Positions 16,897 to 26,190 of a stretch of 64,000 nt of DNA are shown here, piece by piece. The notes beneath the pieces are model-generated. The model saw only the letters and a program-made list of their open reading frames with translations. It did not search any database and was not told the DNA's origin. Positions within the stretch are counted from its first letter, which is position 1; every line of letters starts with the position of its first letter. The position numbers were made by a program, and so were the translations under genes. The DNA comes from an uncultured Kordiimonas sp. GTDB taxonomy: Bacteria > Pseudomonadota > Alphaproteobacteria > Sphingomonadales > Kordiimonadaceae. Location of the stretch: positions 248,001 to 312,000 of the forward strand of contig CANNEK010000003.1 in assembly GCA_947503625.1 (NCBI GenBank), given 5' to 3'.

Positions 16897-18702
16897 ATGA
16901 ACCCTATTGAAAATCCGATGATGCAAATGATGCAGGCCTTTGGCGCCACATCTGCACAATCAGCTGCCGCCATGTTCGGCATTCAAGGTGCCGCCGGCGA
17001 TATTCAGGAAAACTACGCCGCTCTTTTCAGTGGCTACATAGACAGCGCCGAAGGCACCTCAGGTGCCCAGTCTGTGCAATCATTCCTGCAGGCATATCAA
17101 GACCGGGCACAGGCCATTCATGCCGCCCCGGCAGATACAGCTTTTGCAATTGACCCGACAGCTGCATCCTCCACGGCAGACCTTTTTGTTCAGGCCAACG
17201 AAGCTGGCGGTGATGCCCTTGCCAACTTGTTAGCCGGACTTTCGGGTGACAAGAGCCTCGTGTCACCTGAGATGCTTGAAGCATTCTCACTGTCACTTGA
17301 TTATCAAGCCGTAACGCCTCTGGAGCTAAGCCCTGCAAACCTGAATGCCCTGCAAGCCGCTATTTCTGGCGATATGTCTGCGGTTAATGCACAAATGAGC
17401 AAAGAAGGCTTTGTCCTTCAGACTGCTGTCGTGGATGCCACGGGGTCTCTGGCCAACAACCAGAGCAGTCATATGCTGCCCGCGTCCGAATTAAAATATA
17501 TACTTGGTGAAACCACCGCGCTTCCTGAGAGCCTGATGGGTGCTGCCCCCGGGGTTGTGCTGGGCGACGTGCCTCACGCGCAGCAACCCGTCCAGGCAGT
17601 TCAGCCAGTAACTGGTGCTGAACAGGTTCAACAGGTAGTTGTTGCCGGTTCGGCGGAAGCAGCTGGTGTGTCCAATGCATCAAATCAAGCCAGCGGCGGG
17701 TCTGCGCCAGACCTGGCAACAGATATAACGCGCGTGCCCACAGCGGAGAAAACAGCAGCCCCGGCAACGCTTACACAAACCGGAAACCAGGCAGAAACTC
17801 TTGACGCTGATGGCCAGGTACTTGCCGTCAATCAACAGAACCAGCAAAGGAAAACGCCTCAGGCCGCCGCCGCACAGGCAGGCAGCCCGGCGAAAGCTAC
17901 TGAACTGGCACAAACTCTTGCAGCTTCTGCGGGCAACTCGGCCACACCCAGCGCATCGGCTGGTGGTGAAAAACGTGCGGAGCCCGCCGCCAAGACACCT
18001 GAAGTTACAGCAGACGCATCGCGTGCCGCCACCACCCCACCGGCAAGCGCTCAACCCGCGCCCGCGCCCACGCGACCAATTGACTGGACTTCCCCCTGGA
18101 CGACGCCGGAACGTGCTGCCGGTTGGCCGGACGGGTCTGCACCCGGCCTTATTTCCACTGGCCTTGGCGGGCTAATGGGTCAGGGTAACGCCATAAGCAG
18201 TATGGGACTGATGGGCGGACAGCCTAACCCGGCGCTCGGTGGTCAGGTCGCCAAACAACTGAACGTAAATATCACCCGTGCAGTAAAAGCCGGTGAAAAC
18301 CAGTTCTCCATGCGCATGGACCCGCCAGATCTGGGTCGTGTGACAGTCAAACTGACGTTTGGTCAGGATGGCTTGGTAAAATCGCAAGTAATCGCAGAGC
18401 GACCGGAAACACTGGAACTGTTGCAGCGCGAAACACGCGGACTGGAACGTGCCGTTGAATCCGGTGGTCACAAATCAGCACCGGATGGCATCAGCTTCTC
18501 ACTTGATAGCGGCGGACAGGAAAGCGCAGGCAAGGCTTTCGCAGAAGCCATGCAGGAAGACCGCCTGAAAGAGACAATAGAGAACGGCAATGCCGACGTC
18601 ACGGACAGCTTTAACACCGATGGCGAAATAATCGAGCAAGCCGACCTTGATGAAATTTTAGCTCATGTCACGCCGGAAACCGGCCTTGATGTTCGGGTCT
18701 AA
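16897..18702 (+). CDS. fliK: Flagellar hook-length control protein FliK
   Basis: 601 residues from the ATG at 16897 (MNPIENPMMQ), which lies downstream of the sigma-54 promoter; no strong ribosome site is visible. The long middle is Ala/Gln/Pro-rich and low in complexity, as in FliK rulers. The conserved C-terminal Flg_hook domain (roughly the last 150 residues) shows LNVNITRAVKAGENQFSMRM, DPPDLGRVTVKLTF and ETLELLQRETRGLERAVESGG (in part). FliK measures the hook and switches the export gate from hook to filament substrates. It is followed after 17 bases by flgD and then flgE, its functional partners. Confidence 0.92.
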   Translation: MNPIENPMMQMMQAFGATSAQSAAAMFGIQGAAGDIQENYAALFSGYIDSAEGTSGAQSVQSFLQAYQDRAQAIHAAPADTAFAIDPTAASSTADLFVQANEAGGDALANLLAGLSGDKSLVSPEMLEAFSLSLDYQAVTPLELSPANLNALQAAISGDMSAVNAQMSKEGFVLQTAVVDATGSLANNQSSHMLPASELKYILGETTALPESLMGAAPGVVLGDVPHAQQPVQAVQPVTGAEQVQQVVVAGSAEAAGVSNASNQASGGSAPDLATDITRVPTAEKTAAPATLTQTGNQAETLDADGQVLAVNQQNQQRKTPQAAAAQAGSPAKATELAQTLAASAGNSATPSASAGGEKRAEPAAKTPEVTADASRAATTPPASAQPAPAPTRPIDWTSPWTTPERAAGWPDGSAPGLISTGLGGLMGQGNAISSMGLMGGQPNPALGGQVAKQLNVNITRAVKAGENQFSMRMDPPDLGRVTVKLTFGQDGLVKSQVIAERPETLELLQRETRGLERAVESGGHKSAPDGISFSLDSGGQESAGKAFAEAMQEDRLKETIENGNADVTDSFNTDGEIIEQADLDEILAHVTPETGLDVRV

Positions 18703-18719
18703 GGGAAAAGGAAACTGTT

Positions 18720-19376
18720 ATGGTTGACGCAGTTACAGCAGCAACAGCCAACGGCGCCGCAGCGCAAGACGCAAAGAAGCTCGCAGATGACTTTGATGAC
18801 TTTCTGGTTCTATTGACCACACAGCTTCAAAATCAGGACCCGCTTGACCCAATGGACAGCGGCGAGTTCACCCAGCAACTTGTCGCCTTTACCGGTGTGG
18901 AGCAACAGATTCAGGTAAACCAGAATCTGGAGCTGCTGGCGAACCTCTCCCGCCTTCAAAATCTGGCAAGCTCAGCCAGCTATCTGGGCACAGACGCTGT
19001 AACTGTTCGCGATCTTGGTGATCACAACGGTACCGGCATCAAATGGCAATATCAAAATGCCGACGTCACAGATGTTCTCACTCTTGAGGTGCGCGATAGC
19101 GAAGGCGACCTGGTTTATTCAGAAGTGGGTGAAACCGACCTCGGGTTTCATGAGTTCAACTGGGATGGACGCGATGCAGACGGCAATCTTGTGGAAGATG
19201 GCAACTACAAGCTGGAAATTGTTGCCAAGGATACCGACGACAAAGAACTGAACCCGGTGATTCTGGTGCAGGAAACAATCACGGCAGTTGATACCAGCGG
19301 GTTCGAACCTCTGTTCACCATTGGGCCGAACGCGGTTGGTCAAACTGAAATTCTGGAACTGGTTCATAACGGCTAG
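18720..19376 (+). CDS. flgD: Flagellar hook capping protein FlgD
   Basis: 218 residues with AAGGAAA before the ATG. The N-terminal motif FLVLLTTQLQNQDPLDPMDSGEFTQQLV (in part) is diagnostic of FlgD. The later part has the FlgD Tudor/Ig-like pattern, including FNWDGRDADGNLVEDGNYKL. It caps the growing hook outside the cell and is needed for FlgE assembly; it is exported through the flagellar type III gate. It lies between fliK and flgE in one operon. Confidence 0.95.
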   Translation: MVDAVTAATANGAAAQDAKKLADDFDDFLVLLTTQLQNQDPLDPMDSGEFTQQLVAFTGVEQQIQVNQNLELLANLSRLQNLASSASYLGTDAVTVRDLGDHNGTGIKWQYQNADVTDVLTLEVRDSEGDLVYSEVGETDLGFHEFNWDGRDADGNLVEDGNYKLEIVAKDTDDKELNPVILVQETITAVDTSGFEPLFTIGPNAVGQTEILELVHNG

Positions 19377-19498
19377 TTCATTCATTCGCCGGACCGAAGT
19401 GCCCGGCAAACATCCCTAACGGCCCGCCATGGCACCGCAGGGGTACAGTGCAGAAAGCCTACAGCACATAAAACGCAAAAGAGTGTAGGAGAAGTAAA

Positions 19499-20854
19499 AT
19501 GGCATTCACCGCTTTAGCAGCAGGTGTATCGGGGCTACAGGCCTTTACCGAAGGGGTCGGCGTGATCGCCGACAACATTACAAACGTGAACACCATCGGG
19601 TACAAGGAAACCCGGTCACGTTTTTCAACACTGGTGACAGAGAACTCATCGCTTTCCACCTATTCCCCGGGCGGCGTGCGCGCCTTCTCGCAAACGCTGG
19701 TTTCCAAACAGGGCCTGCTGCAACCATCCGGTTCCGCAACCGACCTGTCGGTTGATGGTGCAGGTTTCTTTGTGGTCCGGAGTTCGGATCAGGCAGAAGA
19801 CGAAAGCGGCGAGTTTCTTTACACACGGGCTGGTGCCTTCACGCAGGATTCAGAAGGCTTTTTCCAGAATACCGCCGGGCTATACCTGATGGGCTGGCCA
19901 CTGGACGACACGGGCGCCATTCCATCGAACCAGAATGACCCAACCGAACTGGTGCCGATCAATATCAACAGCCTCAATGGCCTTGGTGACGCAACATCAA
20001 ATGTTTCCTTGCGCGCCAACCTTCAGGCCAGCACTGCTGTGTTTAGTGGCACATATGCTGTTGGAGACATTGCAGCCGGCACCGTAACGCCTGATTTTGA
20101 AACCAACTTCCAGATTTTTGACAGCCTTGGCCGGTCCCAGACTGTTGTTTTCTCGGCAGTGAAAAATGACACCAATGAATGGGCTTATGAGCTCACATTT
20201 GATGACGCGTCAGCTCTGGATGCTGGCACGCATACGAACGGAATGATTGCAAACGGCAACCTTGTTTTCAACCCGGATGGCTCAATTGATCTGGGCACAA
20301 GTACGCTGAACGATGTTTTTGCTGGCGGCCCTGTATCACTGCCAGACGGAGCTTTAACGTTCGACTACAGCAACACTGACGGTGTGGAAGTAAACCCCGG
20401 TTCCTTCGTTCTTGATCTGGGGACTGACGGCGCTGCAAACGGCTTCTCGCAGTTTGACAGTATCTCGACCCTGATCTCTTCAAGCGCGGACGGCGCATCG
20501 TTTGACAACGTCAACGGCGTTTCCATCGGTGAAGACGGTTTTGTCACCGCCCTGTTCGATAACGGTCTGGCGCTGGATGTATTCCGCCTGCCTGTAGCGA
20601 TTTTCCAGAACCCGGACGGCCTGACACGCCGGCAGGGCAATGCCTTTGGCATCTCTGATTTCTCGGGCACCTTTGCCTTGCAACGCGCTGGTGAAGGCGG
20701 TGCCGGTAAAATAGCGCCAAACTCGCTGGAGCAGTCAACCGTTGACCTTGCCAACGAGTTTTCAGAACTGATCAAGGTTCAGCGAGCCTTCTCGGCTTCC
20801 ACCAGAATCATCACAACATCTGACGAGATTCTGGAAGAACTCACCAGACTGTAA
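19499..20854 (+). CDS. flgE: Flagellar hook protein FlgE
   Basis: 451 residues. The N-terminus ALAAGVSGLQAFTEGVGVIADNITNVNTIGYK (in part) and the C-terminal EFSELIKVQRAFSASTRIITTSDEILEEL (in part) are the paired flagellar rod/hook family helices; the insert of beta domains between them fits a hook subunit. GTAGGAGAAG precedes the start. FlgE polymerises into the hook outside the outer membrane. The 122-bp gap after flgD shows no convincing promoter, so it is likely read with fliK-flgD. Confidence 0.95.
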   Translation: MAFTALAAGVSGLQAFTEGVGVIADNITNVNTIGYKETRSRFSTLVTENSSLSTYSPGGVRAFSQTLVSKQGLLQPSGSATDLSVDGAGFFVVRSSDQAEDESGEFLYTRAGAFTQDSEGFFQNTAGLYLMGWPLDDTGAIPSNQNDPTELVPININSLNGLGDATSNVSLRANLQASTAVFSGTYAVGDIAAGTVTPDFETNFQIFDSLGRSQTVVFSAVKNDTNEWAYELTFDDASALDAGTHTNGMIANGNLVFNPDGSIDLGTSTLNDVFAGGPVSLPDGALTFDYSNTDGVEVNPGSFVLDLGTDGAANGFSQFDSISTLISSSADGASFDNVNGVSIGEDGFVTALFDNGLALDVFRLPVAIFQNPDGLTRRQGNAFGISDFSGTFALQRAGEGGAGKIAPNSLEQSTVDLANEFSELIKVQRAFSASTRIITTSDEILEELTRL

Positions 20855-20882
20855 GCAGTCTGACACAACTCTTTTGCAATTT

Positions 20883-20920
20883 AGCGGGCGGCCCGGTGGC
20901 TGCCCGCTCCAATTTTTATT
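20883..20920 (+). terminator. Probable terminator after flgE
   Basis: AGCGGGC (20883-20889) pairs with GCCCGCT (20902-20908), followed by AATTTTTATTT. It lies 29 bases after the flgE stop and separates flgE from sciP. Confidence 0.6.
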
Positions 20921-20967
20921 TCCTTTATTTTCAACATCTTAAGAAAAATTAGATACAATTTTATCTA

Positions 20968-20982
20968 TTAGGTCTTTGTTAA
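20968..20982 (+). promoter_or_regulatory. Near-consensus CtrA box before sciP
   Basis: TTAG-GTCTTTG-TTAA matches the CtrA site TTAA-N7-TTAA with one mismatch. It lies about 75 bases before the sciP start. In Caulobacter sciP is a CtrA target; binding here is inferred. Confidence 0.5.
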
Positions 20983-21057
20983 ACAGCGCCTCGCTACAAT
21001 GGGCTCGTCCAGACGGAATAGCAAAACCACGCAAACACAAAGGCCCATACGACAAGC

Positions 21058-21354
21058 ATGAATATCGCCACTAAAAATATCAGTGTTCCTCCTGCAAACG
21101 ATGACGACACCAGCACGATAGAGCTTCCGAGCCCTGATACAAAACGCTGGGTCGCGCGGCGCAAGGCACAGGTGGTGTATGCGGTGCAGGCTGGTGCGAT
21201 CAGCCTTACCGACGCCTGCGAACGCTATTCTCTTTCGGTGGAAGAGTTTTTAGGCTGGCAACGGGCGATTGAAAGTAATGGCATTCCGGGCCTGCGCGCT
21301 ACCCGCCTGCAAAAATACCGGGCGGAAAATCAACCTGTCATCGCTGATTCCTGA
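21058..21354 (+). CDS. sciP: SciP (DUF1153), small CtrA-inhibitory HTH protein
   Basis: 98 residues. The core ELPSPDTKRWVARRKAQVV, then ISLTDACERYSLSVEEFLGWQ (in part) and GIPGLRATRLQKYR, is the DUF1153 signature. In Caulobacter crescentus SciP represses flagellar and cell-cycle genes and blocks transcription by CtrA in early G1. The ribosome site is weak. The gene stands alone between the hook operon and the fliF operon, with a CtrA-like box upstream, so a CtrA-SciP feedback loop acting on these flagellar genes is likely conserved here. Confidence 0.88.
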   Translation: MNIATKNISVPPANDDDTSTIELPSPDTKRWVARRKAQVVYAVQAGAISLTDACERYSLSVEEFLGWQRAIESNGIPGLRATRLQKYRAENQPVIADS

Positions 21355-21414
21355 TCATTCGCCCACGGTAAAACCCCGCAAAACATTGGTTTTCAGAACA
21401 GCATAAATCAAGAA

Positions 21415-21431
21415 TAGGCAACTTTTGCCTA
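21415..21431. repeat. 7-bp perfect inverted repeat before fliF
   Basis: TAGGCAA-CTT-TTGCCTA lies about 90 bases before fliF and only 3 bases before a CtrA-like box. The short loop and dyad suggest a protein site. In Caulobacter FlbD represses fliF from a nearby site; assignment to FlbD here is inference. Confidence 0.45.
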
Positions 21432-21434
21432 GAT

Positions 21435-21449
21435 TTAACGATCTGTTTA
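21435..21449 (+). promoter_or_regulatory. Near-consensus CtrA box before fliF
   Basis: TTAA-CGATCTG-TTTA matches TTAA-N7-TTAA with one mismatch and lies about 70 bases before the fliF start. Class II flagellar operons of Caulobacter are driven by CtrA from such sites. Confidence 0.5.
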
Positions 21450-21519
21450 CCTTGATCGCGTATTCCTCATCTAACGATCAAAAAAACAGACGCTCAGTTC
21501 ACAATTACCGGAATGAATA

Positions 21520-23217
21520 GTGGATAGCTTTATACAGTTGATGAGGAATCTCGGCACAGGCAGGTTGCTCCTGATTTCCCTTGTTGGTGCAGGCGTGTTG
21601 GCCTTTCTTTTCATCGTCGGTGGCGGCATGCGCACATCGCCCATGACAGCCCTCTACACAGACCTTGACCCCAACGATGCCGCAACTATCGCACAGCGGC
21701 TGGAAACAGACGGCATTCCTTATGAAACCAGTGCCGGTGGCCGCATTGTCAGGGTCCCTCAGGATCAGGTTGATCGGCTCCGTCTTTTGCTGGCTGGCGA
21801 AGGCCTTTCAGGCGGCGTGATCGGGAAAGAAATTTTCGATCGAGAGTCCAGCTTTGGCAGAACAAGCTTCGAACTGAACGTTAACTATGTTCGCGCCATT
21901 GAAGGTGAGCTGGCCAGAACAATAAAGTTCATCCGGTCAGTTTCCGAAGCGCGTGTCCATATAGTTATGCCTGAAAGACGCCCGTTCCAGAGAGAGGGGT
22001 CCGGTCCGTCGGCATCCATTCTTTTAAAAACAAACGGCGGGCTTGGCCAGGCACAGGCCCAGTCCATTCAGGCGCTGGTCGCGTCAGCTGTTCCCGGCCT
22101 TTCACCTGATCGTGTGACGATCTCGGATACGATGGGCCGCCTGCTTGTTGACGGCGCTGAAGAAGGTGAATTCGCAAGCCTCTCGAGCCTTGAGGAAGCA
22201 CGCCTCAGCAAAGAACGTCAGTACCGGACAAAAATCGAACAACTTCTGGCTCGCCGGGTCGGTGATGGCCGCGTACGGGCAGAAGTCTCAATTGATATGG
22301 ACATGAGCCGCACGACCAGAAGCGAGACAACCTTCGATCCGGACGGTCAGGTTGTTCTGTCATCCAACTTGCGGGAAGAAACTGCGACCGAGGCCAATGA
22401 AGTTGGTGGGCAGGTCACCGTTTCCAATGCTTTGCCTGATGCAGGCGGAGGCCCGGCAGCACAGGGCAACAGCAGCCAGACAACAGAAGAAACAACGAAC
22501 TTCGAGAACTCGAAAACCGAAACGGTAACCATACAGGAACCCGGTGAAGTAACGCAGATGCGCGTGTCCGTTCTGGTAGACGGTATTCGCACCCTTGATG
22601 CCGACGGCGCAACCACGGCCTATCAGGACCGCGATAACGCCGAAATCCAGCAGCTGCAACAGCTTGTCGAATCTGCCATACCCTATGATACCAACCGCGG
22701 CGACACTGTGGTGGTGCAAAGCATGCGTTTTGTAGACCCTGCGCCCATTGCAGCAGCAGAAACTGCATTCAGCATGTTTGGACTGAACAAGCAGGACCTT
22801 GTCGACATCTTGTCTACTGGCGGTTCGTTTGTTGCCATTATTCTGGTGATCCTGCTGGTGGTTCGCCCACTGGTTATCCGGGTTATTGAAGCTATTCCTG
22901 ACGCACCGCCACCGCCAGACCCGGCCCAACTTGAAAACAACGTGCCAGAAACACCGGCAATTACAGGGCCGCAGCAATTGACACCAGAGATCATGGCTGC
23001 GGCAGCCGGGGGTGACGAAACCGCATCAGCCATGGTGCTGGCAGCCCGTCAGCAAGGTACTTTGCCTACTGAACAGATGGGAACTGATGCGCGTATTGAT
23101 GTCGCGCAGGTTGAAGGCCGGATTCAGGAATCTGCCGTCAAGAAAGTTGCCAATATTATCAAGTCAAACCCGGACGAGTCAGTCTCGATTGTTCGTCACT
23201 GGTTGTATGCAGACTAG
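21520..23217 (+). CDS. fliF: Flagellar MS-ring protein FliF
   Basis: 565 residues from a GTG start with CCGGAA upstream. Two membrane spans flank the ring-building region: LLLISLVGAGVLAFLFIVGG near residues 17-37 and VAIILVILLVVRPLVIRVI near 435-455. The periplasmic part shows the YscJ/FliF domain (PYETSAGGRIVRVPQDQVDRLRLLLAGEGL, in part; EARVHIVMPERRPF). The C-terminal cytosolic tail (EGRIQESAVKKVANIIKSNPDESVSIVRHWL, in part) binds FliG. FliF forms the ring in the inner membrane on which the motor and export gate assemble. It is the first gene of a long flagellar operon. Confidence 0.96.
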   Translation: MDSFIQLMRNLGTGRLLLISLVGAGVLAFLFIVGGGMRTSPMTALYTDLDPNDAATIAQRLETDGIPYETSAGGRIVRVPQDQVDRLRLLLAGEGLSGGVIGKEIFDRESSFGRTSFELNVNYVRAIEGELARTIKFIRSVSEARVHIVMPERRPFQREGSGPSASILLKTNGGLGQAQAQSIQALVASAVPGLSPDRVTISDTMGRLLVDGAEEGEFASLSSLEEARLSKERQYRTKIEQLLARRVGDGRVRAEVSIDMDMSRTTRSETTFDPDGQVVLSSNLREETATEANEVGGQVTVSNALPDAGGGPAAQGNSSQTTEETTNFENSKTETVTIQEPGEVTQMRVSVLVDGIRTLDADGATTAYQDRDNAEIQQLQQLVESAIPYDTNRGDTVVVQSMRFVDPAPIAAAETAFSMFGLNKQDLVDILSTGGSFVAIILVILLVVRPLVIRVIEAIPDAPPPPDPAQLENNVPETPAITGPQQLTPEIMAAAAGGDETASAMVLAARQQGTLPTEQMGTDARIDVAQVEGRIQESAVKKVANIIKSNPDESVSIVRHWLYAD

Positions 23218-23262
23218 TCGACACGCAAAACGGACCCTAAAGGGACATCAAGAGGACCGGAC

Positions 23263-24273
23263 GTGAGTATTGAAGCAGGTAAATTATCAGGGGCTCAAAA
23301 AGCGGCGGCATTTATGCTGGCAATTGGCGAGGATTATGGCCGCGACATATGGGAAAACCTCTCTGAAGATGAAATCAAAGAGCTTTCCCAACATATGTCG
23401 AACCTTGGTGCAATCAATGCGATGGATGTGGAGGAAATCTTCATTGAGTTCGCCTCGCAGGTGTCGACAGTCGGCAACCTCAATGGCTCTTTCGAAAGTA
23501 CAGAACGCCTTCTTGGCAAGATGCTTCCTGGCGATCGTGTTCAACAGATCATGGACGAAATACGGGGCCCGGCCGGCCGCACCATGTGGGACAAGCTTGG
23601 CAACGTAAACGAGATGGTTCTTGCGAGCTACCTGAAGAACGAGTATCCGCAAACCGTTGCCGTCGTCTTGCAGAAAATCAAGGCAGAGCACGCAGCCCGT
23701 GTTTTGTCTGTTTTGCCAGAAGACTTTTCCATGGAAGTGATCATGCGGATGCTGCGCATGGAATCTGTGCAAAAAGACATTCTGGATAAAGTAGAACAAA
23801 CCCTGCGCGTCGAGTTCATGAACAACCTTGCCCGCACCAGTCAGCGCGACAGCCATGAAACCATCGCTGAAATATTCAACTTCCTTGATCGCAGCGCAGA
23901 ATCCCGCTTCCTTGCGGCTCTTGAAGACCGCAACAGGGACTCAGCCGAACGTATCCGGGCATTGATGTTCACTTTCGAAGATCTGGCAAATCTCGACCCA
24001 AGCGGCGTGCAAACACTGCTTCGGAATGTCGACAAGGACAAACTGGCGCTTGGCATGAAAGGCGCGTCGGACACGCTTCGGGATCTGTTTTTCTCGAACA
24101 TGTCAGAGCGCGCGGCAAAAATTCTGCGCGAAGATATGGAAGCTATGGGCCCCGTTCGGCTGCGCGACGTTGATGACGCCCAGATGGACATGGTGAACAA
24201 AGCCAAGGACCTTGCAGAAGCAGGCGAAATTCTGCTGTCTGACAACAAAGGCGAAGATGAGCTGATTTACTGA
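23263..24273 (+). CDS. fliG: Flagellar motor switch protein FliG
   Basis: 336 residues, GTG start preceded by AAGAGGA. The N-terminal part ([26 protein letters not shown], in part) binds FliF; the middle carries the ARM-type helices with [28 protein letters not shown] (in part); and the C-terminal motor domain has [32 protein letters not shown] (in part) with the charged helix facing the stator. FliG converts stator ion flow to rotation and sets direction with FliM and FliN. Its stop overlaps the fliH start by one base (TGATG). Confidence 0.96.
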   Translation: MSIEAGKLSGAQKAAAFMLAIGEDYGRDIWENLSEDEIKELSQHMSNLGAINAMDVEEIFIEFASQVSTVGNLNGSFESTERLLGKMLPGDRVQQIMDEIRGPAGRTMWDKLGNVNEMVLASYLKNEYPQTVAVVLQKIKAEHAARVLSVLPEDFSMEVIMRMLRMESVQKDILDKVEQTLRVEFMNNLARTSQRDSHETIAEIFNFLDRSAESRFLAALEDRNRDSAERIRALMFTFEDLANLDPSGVQTLLRNVDKDKLALGMKGASDTLRDLFFSNMSERAAKILREDMEAMGPVRLRDVDDAQMDMVNKAKDLAEAGEILLSDNKGEDELIY

Positions 24274-24941
24274 TGAGCAACCCGGTTAAATATACCTTTG
24301 ATCAAGCGTTCGATGGCGGGGCAAAAACCCGCTTTGATCTTGAGATTGAACGGCTTGTCAATGAAGCCGAAGAGGGCCGGAAGGAAAGCTACACCAAGGG
24401 TGTGGAAGATGGCCGAGCGCAGGCTCTTCAGGAAATTGAAGCTGCAACCCGGGAAGCCATAACGCAGTTCACAAATGCGGCGACAGCTCTTTTTGATCAA
24501 CGCGCACAACTGGAAACCGGTTTGAAACACGAGATGGTGCATTTGGCTTATGCCATCGCCTCCAAACTTTCCAGCGCGCTCATCCGCACACGACCGACGG
24601 CAGAAGTGCAGGCGCTGATAGAAGACTGCCTGGCAACCGTTTCTCAGGAACCAAGGCTCGTGGTGCGGGTTTCTGAGAACGTCAGTGAGCCTATCACCAA
24701 ACAACTGGATGCGATGAAAAACGCTACGAGTTTCGCGGGCGACATCGTTCTTATTGGTGAACCCAAAATGAATGACCTGGATTGCCGGGTTGAATGGCCG
24801 GATGGTGGCTCCGAACGGAACTACAATGCTGTCAAACAGCAAATTGAAGAAACCGTGCAGCGCTTTGTGATGACAGAGCTTGAGGAAAATACAGCAGCGG
24901 AACCTGAAAACACGGTAGAGGCTGAAACTAACGCCTCATGA
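24273..24941 (+). CDS. fliH: FliH-like flagellar export regulator (FlbE type)
   Basis: 222 residues. It opens with a short FliH-like motif (VKYTFDQAFDGG), followed by a charged coiled coil with repeated Gln/Glu/Ala, and a C-terminal FliH/VATPase-E-like half (HLAYAIASKLSSALI, LIEDCLATVSQEPRLVVRVSE in part, DCRVEWPDGGSERN). It is translationally coupled to fliG. In Caulobacter the gene at this place is flbE. It likely holds the export ATPase FliI, encoded at 36849-38249, and links it to FliN. Confidence 0.82.
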   Translation: MSNPVKYTFDQAFDGGAKTRFDLEIERLVNEAEEGRKESYTKGVEDGRAQALQEIEAATREAITQFTNAATALFDQRAQLETGLKHEMVHLAYAIASKLSSALIRTRPTAEVQALIEDCLATVSQEPRLVVRVSENVSEPITKQLDAMKNATSFAGDIVLIGEPKMNDLDCRVEWPDGGSERNYNAVKQQIEETVQRFVMTELEENTAAEPENTVEAETNAS

Positions 24942-25001
24942 GGAAAAGTTTGGCCCGGCCTATATGGTCCTGCCACTGAGTTAGAGAGATAGGGACGAAT
25001 T

Positions 25002-25361
25002 ATGGCTAATGAAGGCGAAACTAACGATGAAGTTGGCTTGACCGATCTGTCCGGTGAAGGTGCCAAGTCACCAGATCTTGCGCCCAAGGAAGACGGTCAG
25101 GTGCGCACTGCACAGGAGCTTGAGCCTGTCTTTGATGTGCCGGTTCGGGTTCAGGCTGTTCTTGGCAAATCGACCCTTGAGGTCAGCCAGCTTCTGAAAC
25201 TGGCGCCAGGCGCCGTTGTTGAGCTGGACCGTAAAGTCGGCGAAGCCATAGACATATATGTAAACAACAGGCTGGTGGCACGCGGCGAAGTGGTTCTTGT
25301 TGAAGACCATCTCGGCGTAACCATGACAGAAATCATCAAAATCGACGGCGCAACGATTTAG
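25002..25361 (+). CDS. fliN: Flagellar motor switch protein FliN
   Basis: 119 residues. After an acidic, variable N-terminus the SpoA domain is complete: VPVRVQAVLGKSTLEVSQLLKLAPGAVVELDRKVGE (in part), then DIYVNNRLVARGEVVLVEDHLGVTMTEII (in part). FliN forms the base of the cytosolic C-ring and docks FliH. A ribosome site (GATAGGGACG) precedes it. FliM is not in the window. Confidence 0.94.
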   Translation: MANEGETNDEVGLTDLSGEGAKSPDLAPKEDGQVRTAQELEPVFDVPVRVQAVLGKSTLEVSQLLKLAPGAVVELDRKVGEAIDIYVNNRLVARGEVVLVEDHLGVTMTEIIKIDGATI

Positions 25362-25388
25362 CCGGTTCTTAGTGAGAAAGCGACGCTT

Positions 25389-26156
25389 ATGAGCACGGTT
25401 TTTGGTATGTTGACGGCATTTTTGCTGGTGATCGGTGCGATCCTGCTCGGGGGCACACCGCTTGCGTTCATCAATCTGCAAGGTGTCATGATCGTGATTC
25501 TCGGAACATTTGCCGTTACTGCGATCAGCTTCCGGCTACAGGAAATGATATCGCTGCCCGGCAACATCTGGACACTATTGCGCCATGGCCAGCGCGACCC
25601 CAACGAGGAAGCGATCAAGGTTCTTAAAATTGCTGTGGAAGCCCGCAAGCACAATGACATTCTGATGCTGGAGCGTTTACTGCCTCGCCTCAAAGACACG
25701 CCGTTTCTGATGAAATCAATCCAGCTGGTTGTCGATGGCGCACAACCGGACGAGATAGAGCAAATCATGCGGCGCGAAGCAAGCACAGCCAGCGCACGAC
25801 ACATGCGCGCAGTTGATTTTCTTAGGCGCGCCGGCGATGTGGCCCCCGCAATGGGGCTGATTGGAACGCTCATAGGGCTTGTTCGAATGCTTGGCAATCT
25901 CGACAACCCTGCGGAAATTGGCCCATCTATGGCTGTAGCCCTGTTAACCACCTTCTACGGAGCTGTTCTTGCCCATCTGGTTTTCATCCCGCTCGCTGCC
26001 AAAACCGAACACTGCACCGAAGAAGAAGGGCTAGTTAATAATTTATACGCCATGGGGGCGACATCAATCCGGCGCAAGGAAAACCCTCGCCGCCTGGAAA
26101 TGCTTTTGAATACGATTTTGCCACCGGCGAAACGCGTGACTTTCTTCAAGTCATGA
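25389..26156 (+). CDS. motA: MotA/PomA-type flagellar stator protein
   Basis: 255 residues with four membrane spans. The diagnostic stretch [21 protein letters not shown], then [22 protein letters not shown] (both in part), is closest to PomA, the sodium-type stator of Vibrio. The cytosolic loop keeps the Arg-Lys and Glu ([17 protein letters not shown]) that contact FliG in MotA/PomA. Stator subunits conduct ions as MotA-MotB complexes; no motB/pomB lies next to it or anywhere in the window. It sits between fliN and flbD, where Caulobacter has no stator gene. Ion specificity is inference. Confidence 0.88.
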   Translation: MSTVFGMLTAFLLVIGAILLGGTPLAFINLQGVMIVILGTFAVTAISFRLQEMISLPGNIWTLLRHGQRDPNEEAIKVLKIAVEARKHNDILMLERLLPRLKDTPFLMKSIQLVVDGAQPDEIEQIMRREASTASARHMRAVDFLRRAGDVAPAMGLIGTLIGLVRMLGNLDNPAEIGPSMAVALLTTFYGAVLAHLVFIPLAAKTEHCTEEEGLVNNLYAMGATSIRRKENPRRLEMLLNTILPPAKRVTFFKS

Positions 26157-26190
26157 CAGAGTCCCGGTTGCTATTGAACGGAGAAAAACG

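Noticed and set aside
19431-19450. TGGCAC before flgE as a sigma-54 -24 element
   Set aside because: The -12 element at the needed spacing is GGTAC, not TTGCW, so the match fails.
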